This document shows positions 18,962 through 28,210 of a DNA stretch of 64,000 nt, piece after piece. Below the pieces are notes generated by a model that saw only the letters and a program-made list of their open reading frames with translations, searched no databases and was not told the origin of the DNA. How positions within the stretch are numbered: the first letter of the stretch is position 1; the number at the start of each line of letters is the position of its first letter. The DNA is from Betaproteobacteria bacterium. GTDB lineage: Bacteria; Pseudomonadota; Gammaproteobacteria; Burkholderiales; Ga0077523. The position numbers and the translations under genes were made by a program. The DNA lies in assembly GCA_016713305.1 (NCBI GenBank), contig JADJPK010000010.1, positions 124,001 to 188,000 of the forward strand, written 5' to 3'.

Positions 18962-20392
18962 ATGAATCCTCCGCAGCTTTCCGCGGGACCCGCGGGTACC
19001 CGTCAGTTCCTGCGTCTTTTCACCTCGGTGATGCTGCCCATGTTCCTCGCGGCGGTGGATCAGACGCTTCTCGCCACGGCCACACCGCGCATTGCACAGG
19101 AACTCGGCGGGCTTCGCGACACGTCGTGGATCGCCGTGGCATACCTTCTTGCCGCAGCTGCCACGACCCCTCTTTACGGCCGGCTCGGCGATCGCTTCGG
19201 CCGGCGGGAGATGCTGCTCGTCGCCTTGAGCGTCTTCACGGTGGGCTCTGTCGCATGCGCAGCGGCACAGACGCTGACCATGCTCGTCGCCGCGCGCGTC
19301 GTGCAAGGCCTGGGAGCGGGGGGCCTGATGACGCTCTCCCAGGCGTTGATCGGGGAACTGGTCACACCCAGGGAACGCGCGAGATTCCAGGGATACTTCG
19401 CCGCGATGTTCAGTCTCGCGAGCATCGGCGGCCCCGTGATCGGCGGTTTCGTGGTGAGCCACGCGAGCTGGCGATGGCTGTTCCTCGCCAACTTGCCCCT
19501 GGGCGCCGTGGCCGCCTGGCGGTTGTACGCGCTTCCGTCAGCTCGCGGAAAGATCGAACGGCGCGATCAGGACCTGACCGGCATCGTGCTCTTCTCCGGA
19601 GCGATCGTGAGCACGCTGTACTGGCTCACGTCGGCGGGTCATCGGTTCGCATGGGCGTCTGCCGAGAGCATGGCCTGGATCGCCGGTTCGCTGACTCTGG
19701 CGATGGTGCTGCTGTACCACGAACGGCGTCTTCCGGATCCGTTCCTGCCGCTCGAACTGCTGCGACGGCCGGCCATCGGCTTCTGCGCGCTCACCACCGC
19801 GCTGTTCGCCGCGAGCATGTTCGCGATGATCTTCTTCCTGCCGATCTATCTGCAGCTGGGTCACCGGACGGGAGCGGCCGCGTCCGGCGCGATGCTTCTC
19901 CCGCTGACGATCGGCATGGCGGCCGGCTCCATGGGCAGCGGCCGGATTCTGGCGCGAACGGGAAAGCCGCACTGGATTCCCGTCTGCGGAATGACGATCG
20001 CCGCATCAGGTCTTGCCATGCTGGGCCTGCTGCAGGCCGGCCCCCACGGTACCACCGCGCTCGGGGCGATGGTGGGCATCGGGTTCGGTACCGTGATGCC
20101 CACCATGCAGGTGACGGTGCAGACGGCCGCAGGACGCGACCGTCTCGGTGCCGCCACGTCCATCGTCTCGCTGTCGCGTTCGCTCGGCGCCGCCTCGGGA
20201 ACAGCCCTCTTTGGCGCTCTCGTGTTCACGCTGATGCCGCAAACCGACACGGCGCGGCTTTCGCAGGACGCGACCCTTCTTCCTGCCGAGGCACTGCTGC
20301 CTGCCTTTCACACGGCGTTCCTGGTGATCGCCGTCATCGCCCTCCTGGGCGCGGTGGCGGCGAGCCGTGTTCCTCCGATGGAACTCCGTTGA
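18962..20392 (+). CDS. MFS transporter, DHA2 (drug:H+ antiporter) family
   Basis: A 476-residue, highly hydrophobic protein with the DHA2/EmrB-QacA layout, probably 14 membrane helices. Motif D1-like VDQTLLATATPRIAQEL is in the first helix, motif A PLYGRLGDRFGRRE in loop 2-3, and motif C-like SLASIGGPVIGGFVV in helix 5, as in proton-driven drug exporters. It stands alone on the plus strand, convergent with folD, and no regulator or EmrA-like adaptor is adjacent. Substrate cannot be predicted. Reading frame intact. Confidence 0.88.
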   Translation: MNPPQLSAGPAGTRQFLRLFTSVMLPMFLAAVDQTLLATATPRIAQELGGLRDTSWIAVAYLLAAAATTPLYGRLGDRFGRREMLLVALSVFTVGSVACAAAQTLTMLVAARVVQGLGAGGLMTLSQALIGELVTPRERARFQGYFAAMFSLASIGGPVIGGFVVSHASWRWLFLANLPLGAVAAWRLYALPSARGKIERRDQDLTGIVLFSGAIVSTLYWLTSAGHRFAWASAESMAWIAGSLTLAMVLLYHERRLPDPFLPLELLRRPAIGFCALTTALFAASMFAMIFFLPIYLQLGHRTGAAASGAMLLPLTIGMAAGSMGSGRILARTGKPHWIPVCGMTIAASGLAMLGLLQAGPHGTTALGAMVGIGFGTVMPTMQVTVQTAAGRDRLGAATSIVSLSRSLGAASGTALFGALVFTLMPQTDTARLSQDATLLPAEALLPAFHTAFLVIAVIALLGAVAASRVPPMELR

Positions 20393-20401
20393 GGCCGTTT
20401 C

Positions 20402-21280
20402 CTATGCGGTCTGGCGCGCGTGCGAAACCCCTGCGGCGAACCGCTCCGCGGCCTGGATCGTGTTGGCGAGAAGCATGGTGATGGTCATGGGTCCGACCCC
20501 CCCGGGTACTGGGGTGAGGTGGCCCGCGACTTCCTTGACGCTGTCGAAATCGACGTCGCCTGCGAGTTTTCCATCGGGGAGCCGATTGATGCCCACGTCG
20601 ATCACCGCGGCCCCTGGCTTGACCATGTCACCGGTGATCATCTTCGCCCGGCCCACGGCAACGACCAGGACATCGGCCATGCGCGTGTAGCGGGCGAGAT
20701 CCCGCGTCTTGGACGTGCAGATAGTCACAGTTGCATCGCGCGCGAGCAGCATCAGCGCCTGCGGCTTGCCCACGATGTTGCTCCGTCCCACCACCACGGC
20801 GTCGGCGCCGCGCAGCGGAATGCCATAGTGATCCAGCAAGGCCATCACGCCATAGGGCGTGCAGGGCGGAAACACGGACTCTCCGGCAATGAGACCGCCC
20901 AGGTTGTAAAGATGAAAGCCATCGGCATCCTTGTCCACCGAAATGGTTTCGAGGACGTCCGCAACGTCGAACTGTGGTGGCAGCGGCAGCTGGACGAGGA
21001 TGCCGTGAATCCGGGGATCCGCATTGAGCGCCACGATGCGCGCGATGACTTCCTCCGGCGTCGCATCACCCGGGTACTCGTGGATCTCGGAATGCAGTCC
21101 GATTTCCGTGCAGGCCTTGGCCTTGTTGCGCACGTAGACCTTGGATGCCGGATTGTCGCCGACGATGATCACGGCGAGTCCCGGGGTCACGCCCTTTGCC
21201 TTGAGAGCGTCGGCGCGCTCCTTCCAGCGTGCGCGGGTGGCCTTGGCGACGGCCAGGCCGTCCATGAGGGTGGCAGTCAT
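20402..21280 (-). CDS. folD: Bifunctional methylenetetrahydrofolate dehydrogenase/cyclohydrolase
   Basis: A 292-residue FolD, interconverting 5,10-methylene-THF and 10-formyl-THF in the cytosol. Diagnostic segments: [21 protein letters not shown] with the catalytic Lys in [56 protein letters not shown] and [21 protein letters not shown] lies just before the ATG at 21280. It follows the molybdopterin oxidoreductase by 29 bases on the same strand and may be cotranscribed with it. Frame intact. Confidence 0.97.
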   Translation of the reverse strand: MTATLMDGLAVAKATRARWKERADALKAKGVTPGLAVIIVGDNPASKVYVRNKAKACTEIGLHSEIHEYPGDATPEEVIARIVALNADPRIHGILVQLPLPPQFDVADVLETISVDKDADGFHLYNLGGLIAGESVFPPCTPYGVMALLDHYGIPLRGADAVVVGRSNIVGKPQALMLLARDATVTICTSKTRDLARYTRMADVLVVAVGRAKMITGDMVKPGAAVIDVGINRLPDGKLAGDVDFDSVKEVAGHLTPVPGGVGPMTITMLLANTIQAAERFAAGVSHARQTA

Positions 21281-21309
21281 TTCTCTCCTGGTGGTATCTG
21301 CGTCAGAGT

Positions 21310-23498
21310 TCAACTTGTTCCGGCGCCGCTCCGGGCGCTCGACGCGGCGGCCGATTCGATGCCGTCCGGCAGCCGGATCGACGACGGATCGATCACCTTT
21401 TCCAACTGGGCAAGCGTGGAATAGAAGACCGGTCCCCGCCCCATGTCCGCCTCTTCCTGGCTCACGAGCGCATTGATGTTCACCCCATTGCGCTGCTTGG
21501 AACCCTGAAGCTGCTTGGGCGCACTGAGAACGCCCGGCAGGGTGCCCGGCACGATGAGCGCATGGCCGTAGACCTCGCCCCGATCGTTGAAGAGCCGGCA
21601 CAGGTCGCCATCGGCGATGCCGCGTTCGGCTGCATCTTCCGCGCTCACTTCGAACGTCTGCCGCGACATCATCTCCTGCAACCTCGGAACGTGCTGAAAA
21701 CTCGCTCCGATGAAGTAATGCGTCGCCGGACTGAGCACCTGCAACGGATAGTGCTTGCGCCGTTCCTCGCTGAACCAGCCTTCCCTTTCGGGCACGTGCC
21801 CGGGGAGCGGATCGAGACCGAGCTTCGTCATGCTCTCGCTGTAGATCTCTATCTTCCCGGAGGGCGTGGACCAGCGCCCGCTGTTCATGCCGGGGCGGCG
21901 CGGGGAATCCACCGCGGCCCTCGCCCAGCCCTGCTCTTCGAGCAGTTCGTAGGTGATGCCTTCGAGCAGGGGATTGAACTGCGGATCGAGGATGTCGCGG
22001 ATCATGGCTTCGTCGGTGTCCGAGAAGCACGGATCGTCGTAACCCATGTGCCGGGCGAGCCGGCGAAACAGTTCATTGTTGTCCAGGCTCTCGCCGAGCT
22101 TCTCGGAATGGCCTGCTGCGACAGCGAATAGAAGTAGTTTCCAGTACGCGCACAGGAGATCCGTGCGCTCGAGGGCGGTGTCCGCGGGCAGGATGATGTC
22201 GGCGTAGTCGCACGTGTCGGTGAAGAACGTGTCATGCACCACCACGAAAAGATCGTCCCGCATCATTCCCCGCCTTGCGCTCACCGTGTCGGGCACGCAA
22301 TTGGCCGGATCCGAATTCCACACGAACAACGCCTTGATGGGAGGATCCAGCGTGGAGTCCTCCAGTGCCTTGCCGATCTGGATCATGTTGATCGTGCGGG
22401 GCTGGCGATCCCCCAGGAAGTCGGTGCGTTGCAGCTTCCGCAGATCGACGTTGCGTATCTCGGTGCCGGTTCCGACGCACACGCCGCCGCGCGTGCGCAT
22501 CGCGCCGGTCACGGCGGGCAGCAATTTCACGGCACGGGTCATGGCCCCCCCGTTGTCGTGCCGCTGGATGCCCCAGTTGAGGCGGATGAACGAGCGCTGG
22601 GTGCTCGCGTAAAGCAGAGCGAATCGCTCGATGTCGGCAGGGGCCAGACCCGTGATCTGCGCGACACGCTCCACGGGATACTCGGGAAGGCGCGCCAGCA
22701 ACTGCTCCCAACCCACTGTCTGGGTTTTCAGAAAGTCCTCGTCGTGCAGCCCGTGCTCCACGATGATCTTCATCATCCCGAGCGCGAGTGCGGCATCCGT
22801 GCCGGGCCGCGGCTGGAGATGCCAGTCGGCGAACGCGGTGGTGCGGGTCACGCGTGGATCGACCGCCACCACCTTCGCCCCCGCTCCTTCGCCTCGACGA
22901 TGAACGGCATCGCGTGCACGCCGGTGCTCACGAGGTTGGTTCCCCACAGGACGATGAGATCCATGCCGGGCATGTCCTCGATGTTCGCCTCGTGCACCTG
23001 ACCGGTCGTGAAGAGACTGGCGGCCCGTCCCGCCGCCGTGCAGATGGTTCTGTCCAGTCGGGCCGCGCCCATCTTGTTGAAGAAACGCTCGCCCATCCCG
23101 AGGAAGCCGAGGAATCCGAGCGTGCCCGAATACGAGTACGGCTGGACCGCCTCCGGGCCGTAGCCTGCGACGACATCCTTCAGACGCGCCGCGGTTTCGG
23201 CGAGCGCCTCTTCCCAGGTGATGCGTTCGAACCGCGCCCCCTTGCCTTTCGGGCCCACCCGCCTCCAGGGATACAGCACGCGGTTGCCGTTGTAGACGAG
23301 TTCGAGGTAGTTGTTGACCTTGTTGCAGAGATAGCCGCGGGTGACGGGATGCGTCGGATCTCCCTCGACCTTGATCGCGCGCTCGCTGCGCGTGTCGACC
23401 GTGACCCGCATGGAGCAGGCATCCGGGCAATCGTGAGGGCACGTCACCTTGACGACTTTCGTTTCGAGGTGTCTGGCGACTCCGGCGGCGGTTTCCAT
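21310..23498 (-). CDS. Molybdopterin oxidoreductase, DMSO-reductase family; frameshifted near 22880
   Basis: About 729 residues. An N-terminal [4Fe-4S] motif ([11 protein letters not shown], later GYLCNKVNN) is followed by bis-MGD domains: [56 protein letters not shown], and a C-terminal molydop-binding domain with [17 protein letters not shown]. No leader is seen, so it is probably cytosolic. Translation breaks in a C5 run at 22878-22882: one more C gives [14 protein letters not shown] without interruption. The start at 23498 has GGAG about eight bases upstream. No electron-transfer or membrane-anchor subunit is adjacent; folD follows. This is the enzyme that would need MobA (38.5 kb). The Mo ligand and substrate cannot be assigned by eye; formate-related chemistry is only a guess from folD. 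Confidence 0.85.
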
Positions 23499-23626
23499 GA
23501 TGCACTCTCCGACTGCAAAGACGTATTTCACCACAGAGTGGCGTCAGCCTCGACCGGTTCCGGCGCGCCGTTGCCCCGGAAGACCGCAGCGGGCACACTG
23601 ACCCGATGCAAGACCCGGAGCCCGCC

Positions 23627-25721
23627 ATGAAGCACCTGTCCGTCCTCGCCGCCCTGACCTTCCTGATCCTGCAGCGGCCCCGTCCGACGCCCGGCTCGTC
23701 CGCCTCGAAATCGGCAAGCGGGAGGTCGTCGCCGGCGGTCTGGCGTTCGGAGACACCGGGCCGTACGAAAAGCTGGCAGGACGCGCGTACTTCGAGGCCG
23801 ATCCGGCGGACACCCGAAACGCCCGCGTCTTCGATATCGGGAACGCGCCGGTCGACGGGCGCGGACATGTGCAATTCTCCGCAGAGTTCTATCTTCTCAA
23901 ACCGGTCGACATGGCGCGGGCCAGCCGCACCCTGTTGTTCGAAGTGAACAACCGCGGCAGAAAGATCGCATTCATGCGGTTTCACGATACGCCCTCCTCC
24001 GCCGACATGAACGATCCTTCGAGTCCGGCAGATTTCGGCAACGGATTCCTCATGCGTCAGGGACATGTCATCGCATGGGTAGGCTGGGGGGCGGACATTG
24101 CGCCGGGCGACAACCGGCTCACGGTCGATTTCCCCAGGACGGAAGAAGACGGAGCACCGGTCACCCAGTTGATCCTCACCGAATTCGGCGACCGCAATTT
24201 CAACGGCGGAACCCGACGACACTGCCGTTGTCCGGAGGAAGCGCCTTTCACAGCTTTCCGGCCGTATCCTCGAACAAGAGGATCGCCGAGGCGGAATTGC
24301 GGGTGACGCACAGCGACTCGCCGCGTCCTTCCGGACCGGATATTCCGCGAGGCGAACGCGTGGCGGACAAGGACTGGGCGTTCGCCTCGTGCCCCGATGG
24401 CTGGCCGGGCACGCCAAGCACGACCGACATCTGCCTGCGCACCGGATTTCGCAACGACCGCAACTATCACCTGATGTACCGGGCCACCGGCTCCCCGGTG
24501 ATGGGGCTCGGTTATCTCACGACGCGGGACTTCGTGTCCTTCCTGCGGCGCGCCAGCAGCGACGAGGCAGGCGGCGCGAATCCCGTGCCCGGATTGGACA
24601 CCACACTCTGCCTGGGCATCTCCTCGAGCGGAATGTACCTGCGCGACTTCCTCTACCAGGGGTTCAACGAAGACGAGGATGGCAAGCGGGTGTGCGACGG
24701 CATGCACATCCATGTCGCAGGTGTCCACAAGCTTTTCCTGAACTACCGTTTCGCCCAGCCCAACCCCTTCTCCCAGCAGCATCGCGAACGCTACGTGCCG
24801 GACACCAATTTTCCCCAGCAGTACGGCGTCCGCGGCAATCCGCGGGATCGCGTGCCGGACGGCATCCTGAAACGCCCCATGTCCGACCCGAAGATCGTGC
24901 ATACCGACACGTCCAACGAATACTGGCAGTTCCGGGCGTCGCTCGCGGGCACGACGGAAGGGGGCCGCATCGACCTCACGGAACATCCCAGAGTAAGGCG
25001 CTACCTGCTGTCCAGTCTCCAGCACGGCGGCCATCTTGGCGATCCGCCGGGGTTCGGGATCGGCGGCAGGCAATGCGAACAATTGCACAACCCGGTTCAT
25101 CCGGGGCCGATGCTGCGAGCTCTCCTGGCGAGTCTGGAACGATGGGTCCGCAACGGCGAGGCACCGCCCCCTTCCCGAGTGCCGCGAATCGCCGACGGCA
25201 CGCTGGTGCCTCCCGAGGAACTGGCCTGGCCGGCCATCCCCGGCACGCGCTACGAGGGAATCGTGAACGGGTCGGGGGAGCGGGATTTCGGTCCGGGCGT
25301 GCGCGGCAACGCCGGGGTGATCGGCCGTCTCTATCCGGACATCGTCTACCCGCACCGGATTCTCGTGCCCCAGGTCGACTCCCTGGGTCACGACATCGCG
25401 GGCATTCGCCATCCTCTGGTGGAAGTGCCGTTGGCAACCTATTCAGGCTGGAACATTCGGCGACGCGAGTTCGGCGAAGGCGATCTTTGCGATCTGTTAG
25501 GTTCGGCCATTCCGTTGGCGGGATCCCGCGCGGCGGGCAGAGAAGGGGGTGATCCGCGCCCCGCTCGCGAAGATCTCTATGCCGGCGATGACGAGTACGT
25601 GGCAAGGGTCCTGGCCGCCGCCCGGCGCCTGATCGACGACCGACTCATGCTCGCCGAAGACCTGGTCCTGCTCGAGCGTCAGGCCCGGCAGTGGTATCAC
25701 GCCACATGGAACCGCCCATGA
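23627..25721 (+). CDS. Alpha/beta-hydrolase-domain exported protein, two frameshifts (about 23670 and 24212)
   Basis: About 697 residues. A leader (MKHLSVLAALTFLIL) is followed, after a frame change near 23670, by ARLVRLEIGKREVVAGG and GPYEKLAGRAYFEADP, then AEFYLLKPVDM and HVIAWVGWGADI. A second break at about 24212 (three Cs where four restore FNGGTPTTLPLSGGS) leads to the catalytic region: CLGISSSGMYLRDFLYQGFNED holds the GxSxSG nucleophile-elbow-like sequence. I associate this architecture with a large alpha/beta-hydrolase family of secreted proteins of unknown substrate. GGAG lies seven bases before the ATG. Its stop overlaps the next start (ATGA). It is transcribed divergently from the molybdopterin enzyme. 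Confidence 0.75.
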
Positions 25722-26203
25722 GAGAGCCGTGGCTGCGTTCACCTACGGATATTCCATCCGGGTTTCGGGAAGAAGGCTTCGTCGTGCGACCGCTGACGAT
25801 CCACGACGTGGTGAAGGACTACGACGCGGTGATGAGCAGCCGCCGCACATTGCGGGGCTTGTTCGGACCCGGTTCCGGCTGGCCCGGGGAAGATCTCTCA
25901 CTGGAGCAGGACCTCATCGATATTGCCTGGCATCAGAAGGAGTTCGAACTGCGATCCACATTTGCCTACACCATCGTCGATGCCGGGGAGTCGCGCGCAC
26001 TGGGATGCGTCTATCTCTTTCCGAGCCGGCATGCGAGCCACGAGGCGGAAGCCTTCTACTGGGTCAGGGACAGCATTGCGAACACGCCGCTGGGCCGCCT
26101 CATCGATAGATCCGTAAGAAGGTGGATCTCGACCGAGTGGCCCTTCCGGCGCATCGCATTCCCCGGCCGCGACGTGTCCTGGGAAGAGTGGACGACATCA
26201 TGA
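25718..26203 (+). CDS. GNAT-like N-acetyltransferase
   Basis: A 161-residue protein with the general GNAT pattern: an N-terminal strand and helix (EGFVVRPLTIHDVVKDY), a central strand pair (FAYTIVDAGESRALGCVYLFP) and the C-terminal WVRDS/LGRLI segment where acetyl-CoA would bind. The A-site consensus is weak, so the substrate is unknown and activity is unproven. The ATG overlaps the stop of the hydrolase gene (ATGA) and its own stop overlaps the next gene in the same way, giving a coupled three-gene unit. In-frame ATGs at 25691 and 25706 are less likely because they lie inside the hydrolase gene. Confidence 0.7.
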   Translation: MREPWLRSPTDIPSGFREEGFVVRPLTIHDVVKDYDAVMSSRRTLRGLFGPGSGWPGEDLSLEQDLIDIAWHQKEFELRSTFAYTIVDAGESRALGCVYLFPSRHASHEAEAFYWVRDSIANTPLGRLIDRSVRRWISTEWPFRRIAFPGRDVSWEEWTTS

Positions 26204-26493
26204 TCCTGCGCCTCCTCCTCCTCACCGCTGCCGTCCTGATCGCGATCAGCTGGTTTCAGCGGCACTTCTCGCCTCACGCGGCGGAACGCGCGGCCCGCCG
26301 CCGCAGGGCATTTCGCACGGCGCTGCGCCAGACCGCCTTCACCATCGGCGCAGTGGCATTCTTCGGCATCGCTGCCTTCGCAGGGTGGCACGCGTTGCGA
26401 TTCGAGGACAGCACGGCAGGCCTCCTGGCGCTTCTCGCCGTTCCCGTGGGAGGCGCCCTCGCCCTGCTGGCACGAAGGACGGGGCGCAGTTGA
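26200..26493 (+). CDS. Small membrane protein, unknown function
   Basis: A 97-residue protein not recognised as a named family. A hydrophobic helix (LRLLLLTAAVLIAISWF) is followed by a basic loop (HAAERAARRRRAFR), a second helix (FTIGAVAFFGIAAFAGW) and a third hydrophobic stretch (GLLALLAVPVGGALALLA), so it is probably a three-helix inner-membrane protein with a positive cytoplasmic loop. Its ATG overlaps the acetyltransferase stop (ATGA). The context suggests it is made together with the hydrolase and acetyltransferase, but no role can be inferred. Confidence 0.65.
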   Translation: MILRLLLLTAAVLIAISWFQRHFSPHAAERAARRRRAFRTALRQTAFTIGAVAFFGIAAFAGWHALRFEDSTAGLLALLAVPVGGALALLARRTGRS

Positions 26494-26845
26494 GCCCGGA
26501 TCAACGCCGGCATGTGGAAGGATCGCCAGATCGTCGGTTTTTTCCACCCCAGATTTCCGGCCGATTTATGACATTCCCATTTCGAACGGCAAAAAGATGG
26601 CTCCAGGTGTTGAGCGCGGAGGCCGCAGCACCTAACATTGCGCTGTCTGACCGAGCGCGAACCGTTGCCGCGTCCGGGGGCTTGCTGGGTGGATAGAGGG
26701 TCCTGCAAGTAACCGCGGCAAACCGGTCGATTCGAGACGGCACAACGAGAACAGTCCGGAGACCGGTCCCCTCGGGGACACTCAGGATCGGCGACAACCA
26801 CTGCACTGGGCCGCACATGCGCTTCCGCGCCTGCGATCGTCCGAC
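26494..26845. other. Intergenic region upstream of the egtB-like gene
   Basis: This 352-base stretch holds no credible gene. It is locally AT-richer around 26540-26600 than the flanks. Apart from the candidate promoter at 26610-26638 I see no riboswitch-like fold or repeat. The long leader (about 200 bases) before 26846 is unexplained. Confidence 0.5.
26610..26638 (+). promoter_or_regulatory. Candidate sigma-70 promoter for the egtB-like operon
   Basis: TTGAGC, then 17 bases, then TAACAT (four of six matches in each box), about 208 bases before the egtB-like ATG. Weak consensus, found by eye only. Confidence 0.35.
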
Positions 26846-28207
26846 ATGAATGCTCCGCTGAGCGCCGAGGAACAGCTCCGGCCTCTGGAAGGCGTTCTCC
26901 CCCCCGGCATCGGACGCCCTGCAGGCGCCAATGTGACCGCCCCCGATCCCAAGGCCCGCGCACTTCTCTCCCGCATCCTGGGAATCCGGTCGGCGACCGA
27001 GGCTCTGGTGGCCGGCCTCAGTGCTGAAGACTGTGCGTTGCAGTCGATGCCCAAGGCGAGCCCGATCAAATGGCACCTCGGCCACTGCACGTGGTTCCTC
27101 GAGACCTTCGTTCTGGTTCCCCACGCCCGGCGTTACCGCTCGGCGAACGAGAGCTACGATGCCATCTTCAATTCGCATTTCGAAGCGCTCGGTCCGCGGC
27201 TTCCCAAGGAAACGCGGGGACTGCTTTCGCGCCCTTCCCTGGACGACGTGCTGTCGTATCGCGGACACGTCAACGAAGCGCTCGCCGAATTCCTGACCGC
27301 GCGCTGGCCGTTGCCGGACGGGGCAAGGGATGCGCTGGAACTCGCGCTGCAGCACGAGCAGCAGCATCAGGAACAGATGGTTGCCGATCTCAAGCATCTG
27401 TTCTGGTCCAACCCGATGCGGCCAGCATTCCGGCCCCTGCCGCTTCAGGCCGCGACAGCGTTGAAGCCGCTCGTATGGTTTCCCTGCGCGGAGGGCGTGC
27501 GCGAGATCGGATATCCAGGTGACGGTTTCTGCTTCGACAACGAACGGCCCAGGCACCGGCAATTCCTCAACGGCTTCGAGATCGCATCGCGCCTGGTGAC
27601 CAGTGGCGAGTTCCAGGATTTCATGGACGACGGTGGCTACCTGCGCCCCGAGTTGTGGATGGCCGACGGCTGGACGCACGTCAAACGCCTGGGGTGGTCG
27701 ATGCCCCTCTACTGGGAGCGTCAGGGCCGCAAGATGATTCAGTTCACGTTGTCCGGCATGCGGGAAGTCGAGCCCGATGAACCGGTGTGCCACGTGAGCT
27801 GGTACGAGGCGGACGCCTATGCGCGCTGGGCCGGCGTGCGCCTGCCCACCGAGGCGGAGTGGGAGGTCGCGGCGCTCGACGCGACTCAGGGCGGAAACTT
27901 CGCCGAGTCGGGTCGCCTGCACCCCTCGCCACTGATGGCACTGCGTGCCGACTGGGGCGCCGCCCAGCTGTTCGGCGACGCGTGGGAGTGGACCACGAGC
28001 GCGCACCAGCCGTATCCCGGATACCGGCCCACCGCCGGCGCGCTGGGTGAATACAACAGCCGCTTCATGGTGAACCAGTTCGTGCTGCGCGGAGGCTCCT
28101 GCGCAACGCCGCAGTCGCACATTCGCGCGAGCTACCGCAACTATCTTTCACCCAACGCCCGCTGGCACTTCACAGGCATTCGTCTCGCCCGCGACACTGG
28201 GAGCTGA
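26846..28207 (+). CDS. egtB: EgtB-like nonheme-iron sulfoxide synthase (DinB plus FGE-sulfatase domains)
   Basis: A 453-residue protein of the ergothioneine-biosynthesis EgtB family, which couples a thiol donor to the imidazole of hercynine with O2. An N-terminal DinB-like bundle carries the iron-binding histidines in IKWHLGHCTWF (His80) and LQHEQQHQEQ (His170, His174); the C-terminal FGE-sulfatase domain shows PVCHVSWYEADAYARWAG, RLPTEAEWEVAAL, GDAWEWTTSAHQPYPGY and FVLRGGSCATP. Length and motifs are normal. What is unusual is the context: no EgtD methyltransferase is adjacent, and the next gene, three bases downstream, is a homospermidine-synthase-like protein. EgtD may be elsewhere, or this member may act on another acceptor. 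The symbol denotes the family, not a proven reaction. Confidence 0.88.
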   Translation: MNAPLSAEEQLRPLEGVLPPGIGRPAGANVTAPDPKARALLSRILGIRSATEALVAGLSAEDCALQSMPKASPIKWHLGHCTWFLETFVLVPHARRYRSANESYDAIFNSHFEALGPRLPKETRGLLSRPSLDDVLSYRGHVNEALAEFLTARWPLPDGARDALELALQHEQQHQEQMVADLKHLFWSNPMRPAFRPLPLQAATALKPLVWFPCAEGVREIGYPGDGFCFDNERPRHRQFLNGFEIASRLVTSGEFQDFMDDGGYLRPELWMADGWTHVKRLGWSMPLYWERQGRKMIQFTLSGMREVEPDEPVCHVSWYEADAYARWAGVRLPTEAEWEVAALDATQGGNFAESGRLHPSPLMALRADWGAAQLFGDAWEWTTSAHQPYPGYRPTAGALGEYNSRFMVNQFVLRGGSCATPQSHIRASYRNYLSPNARWHFTGIRLARDTGS

Positions 28208-28210
28208 CCC

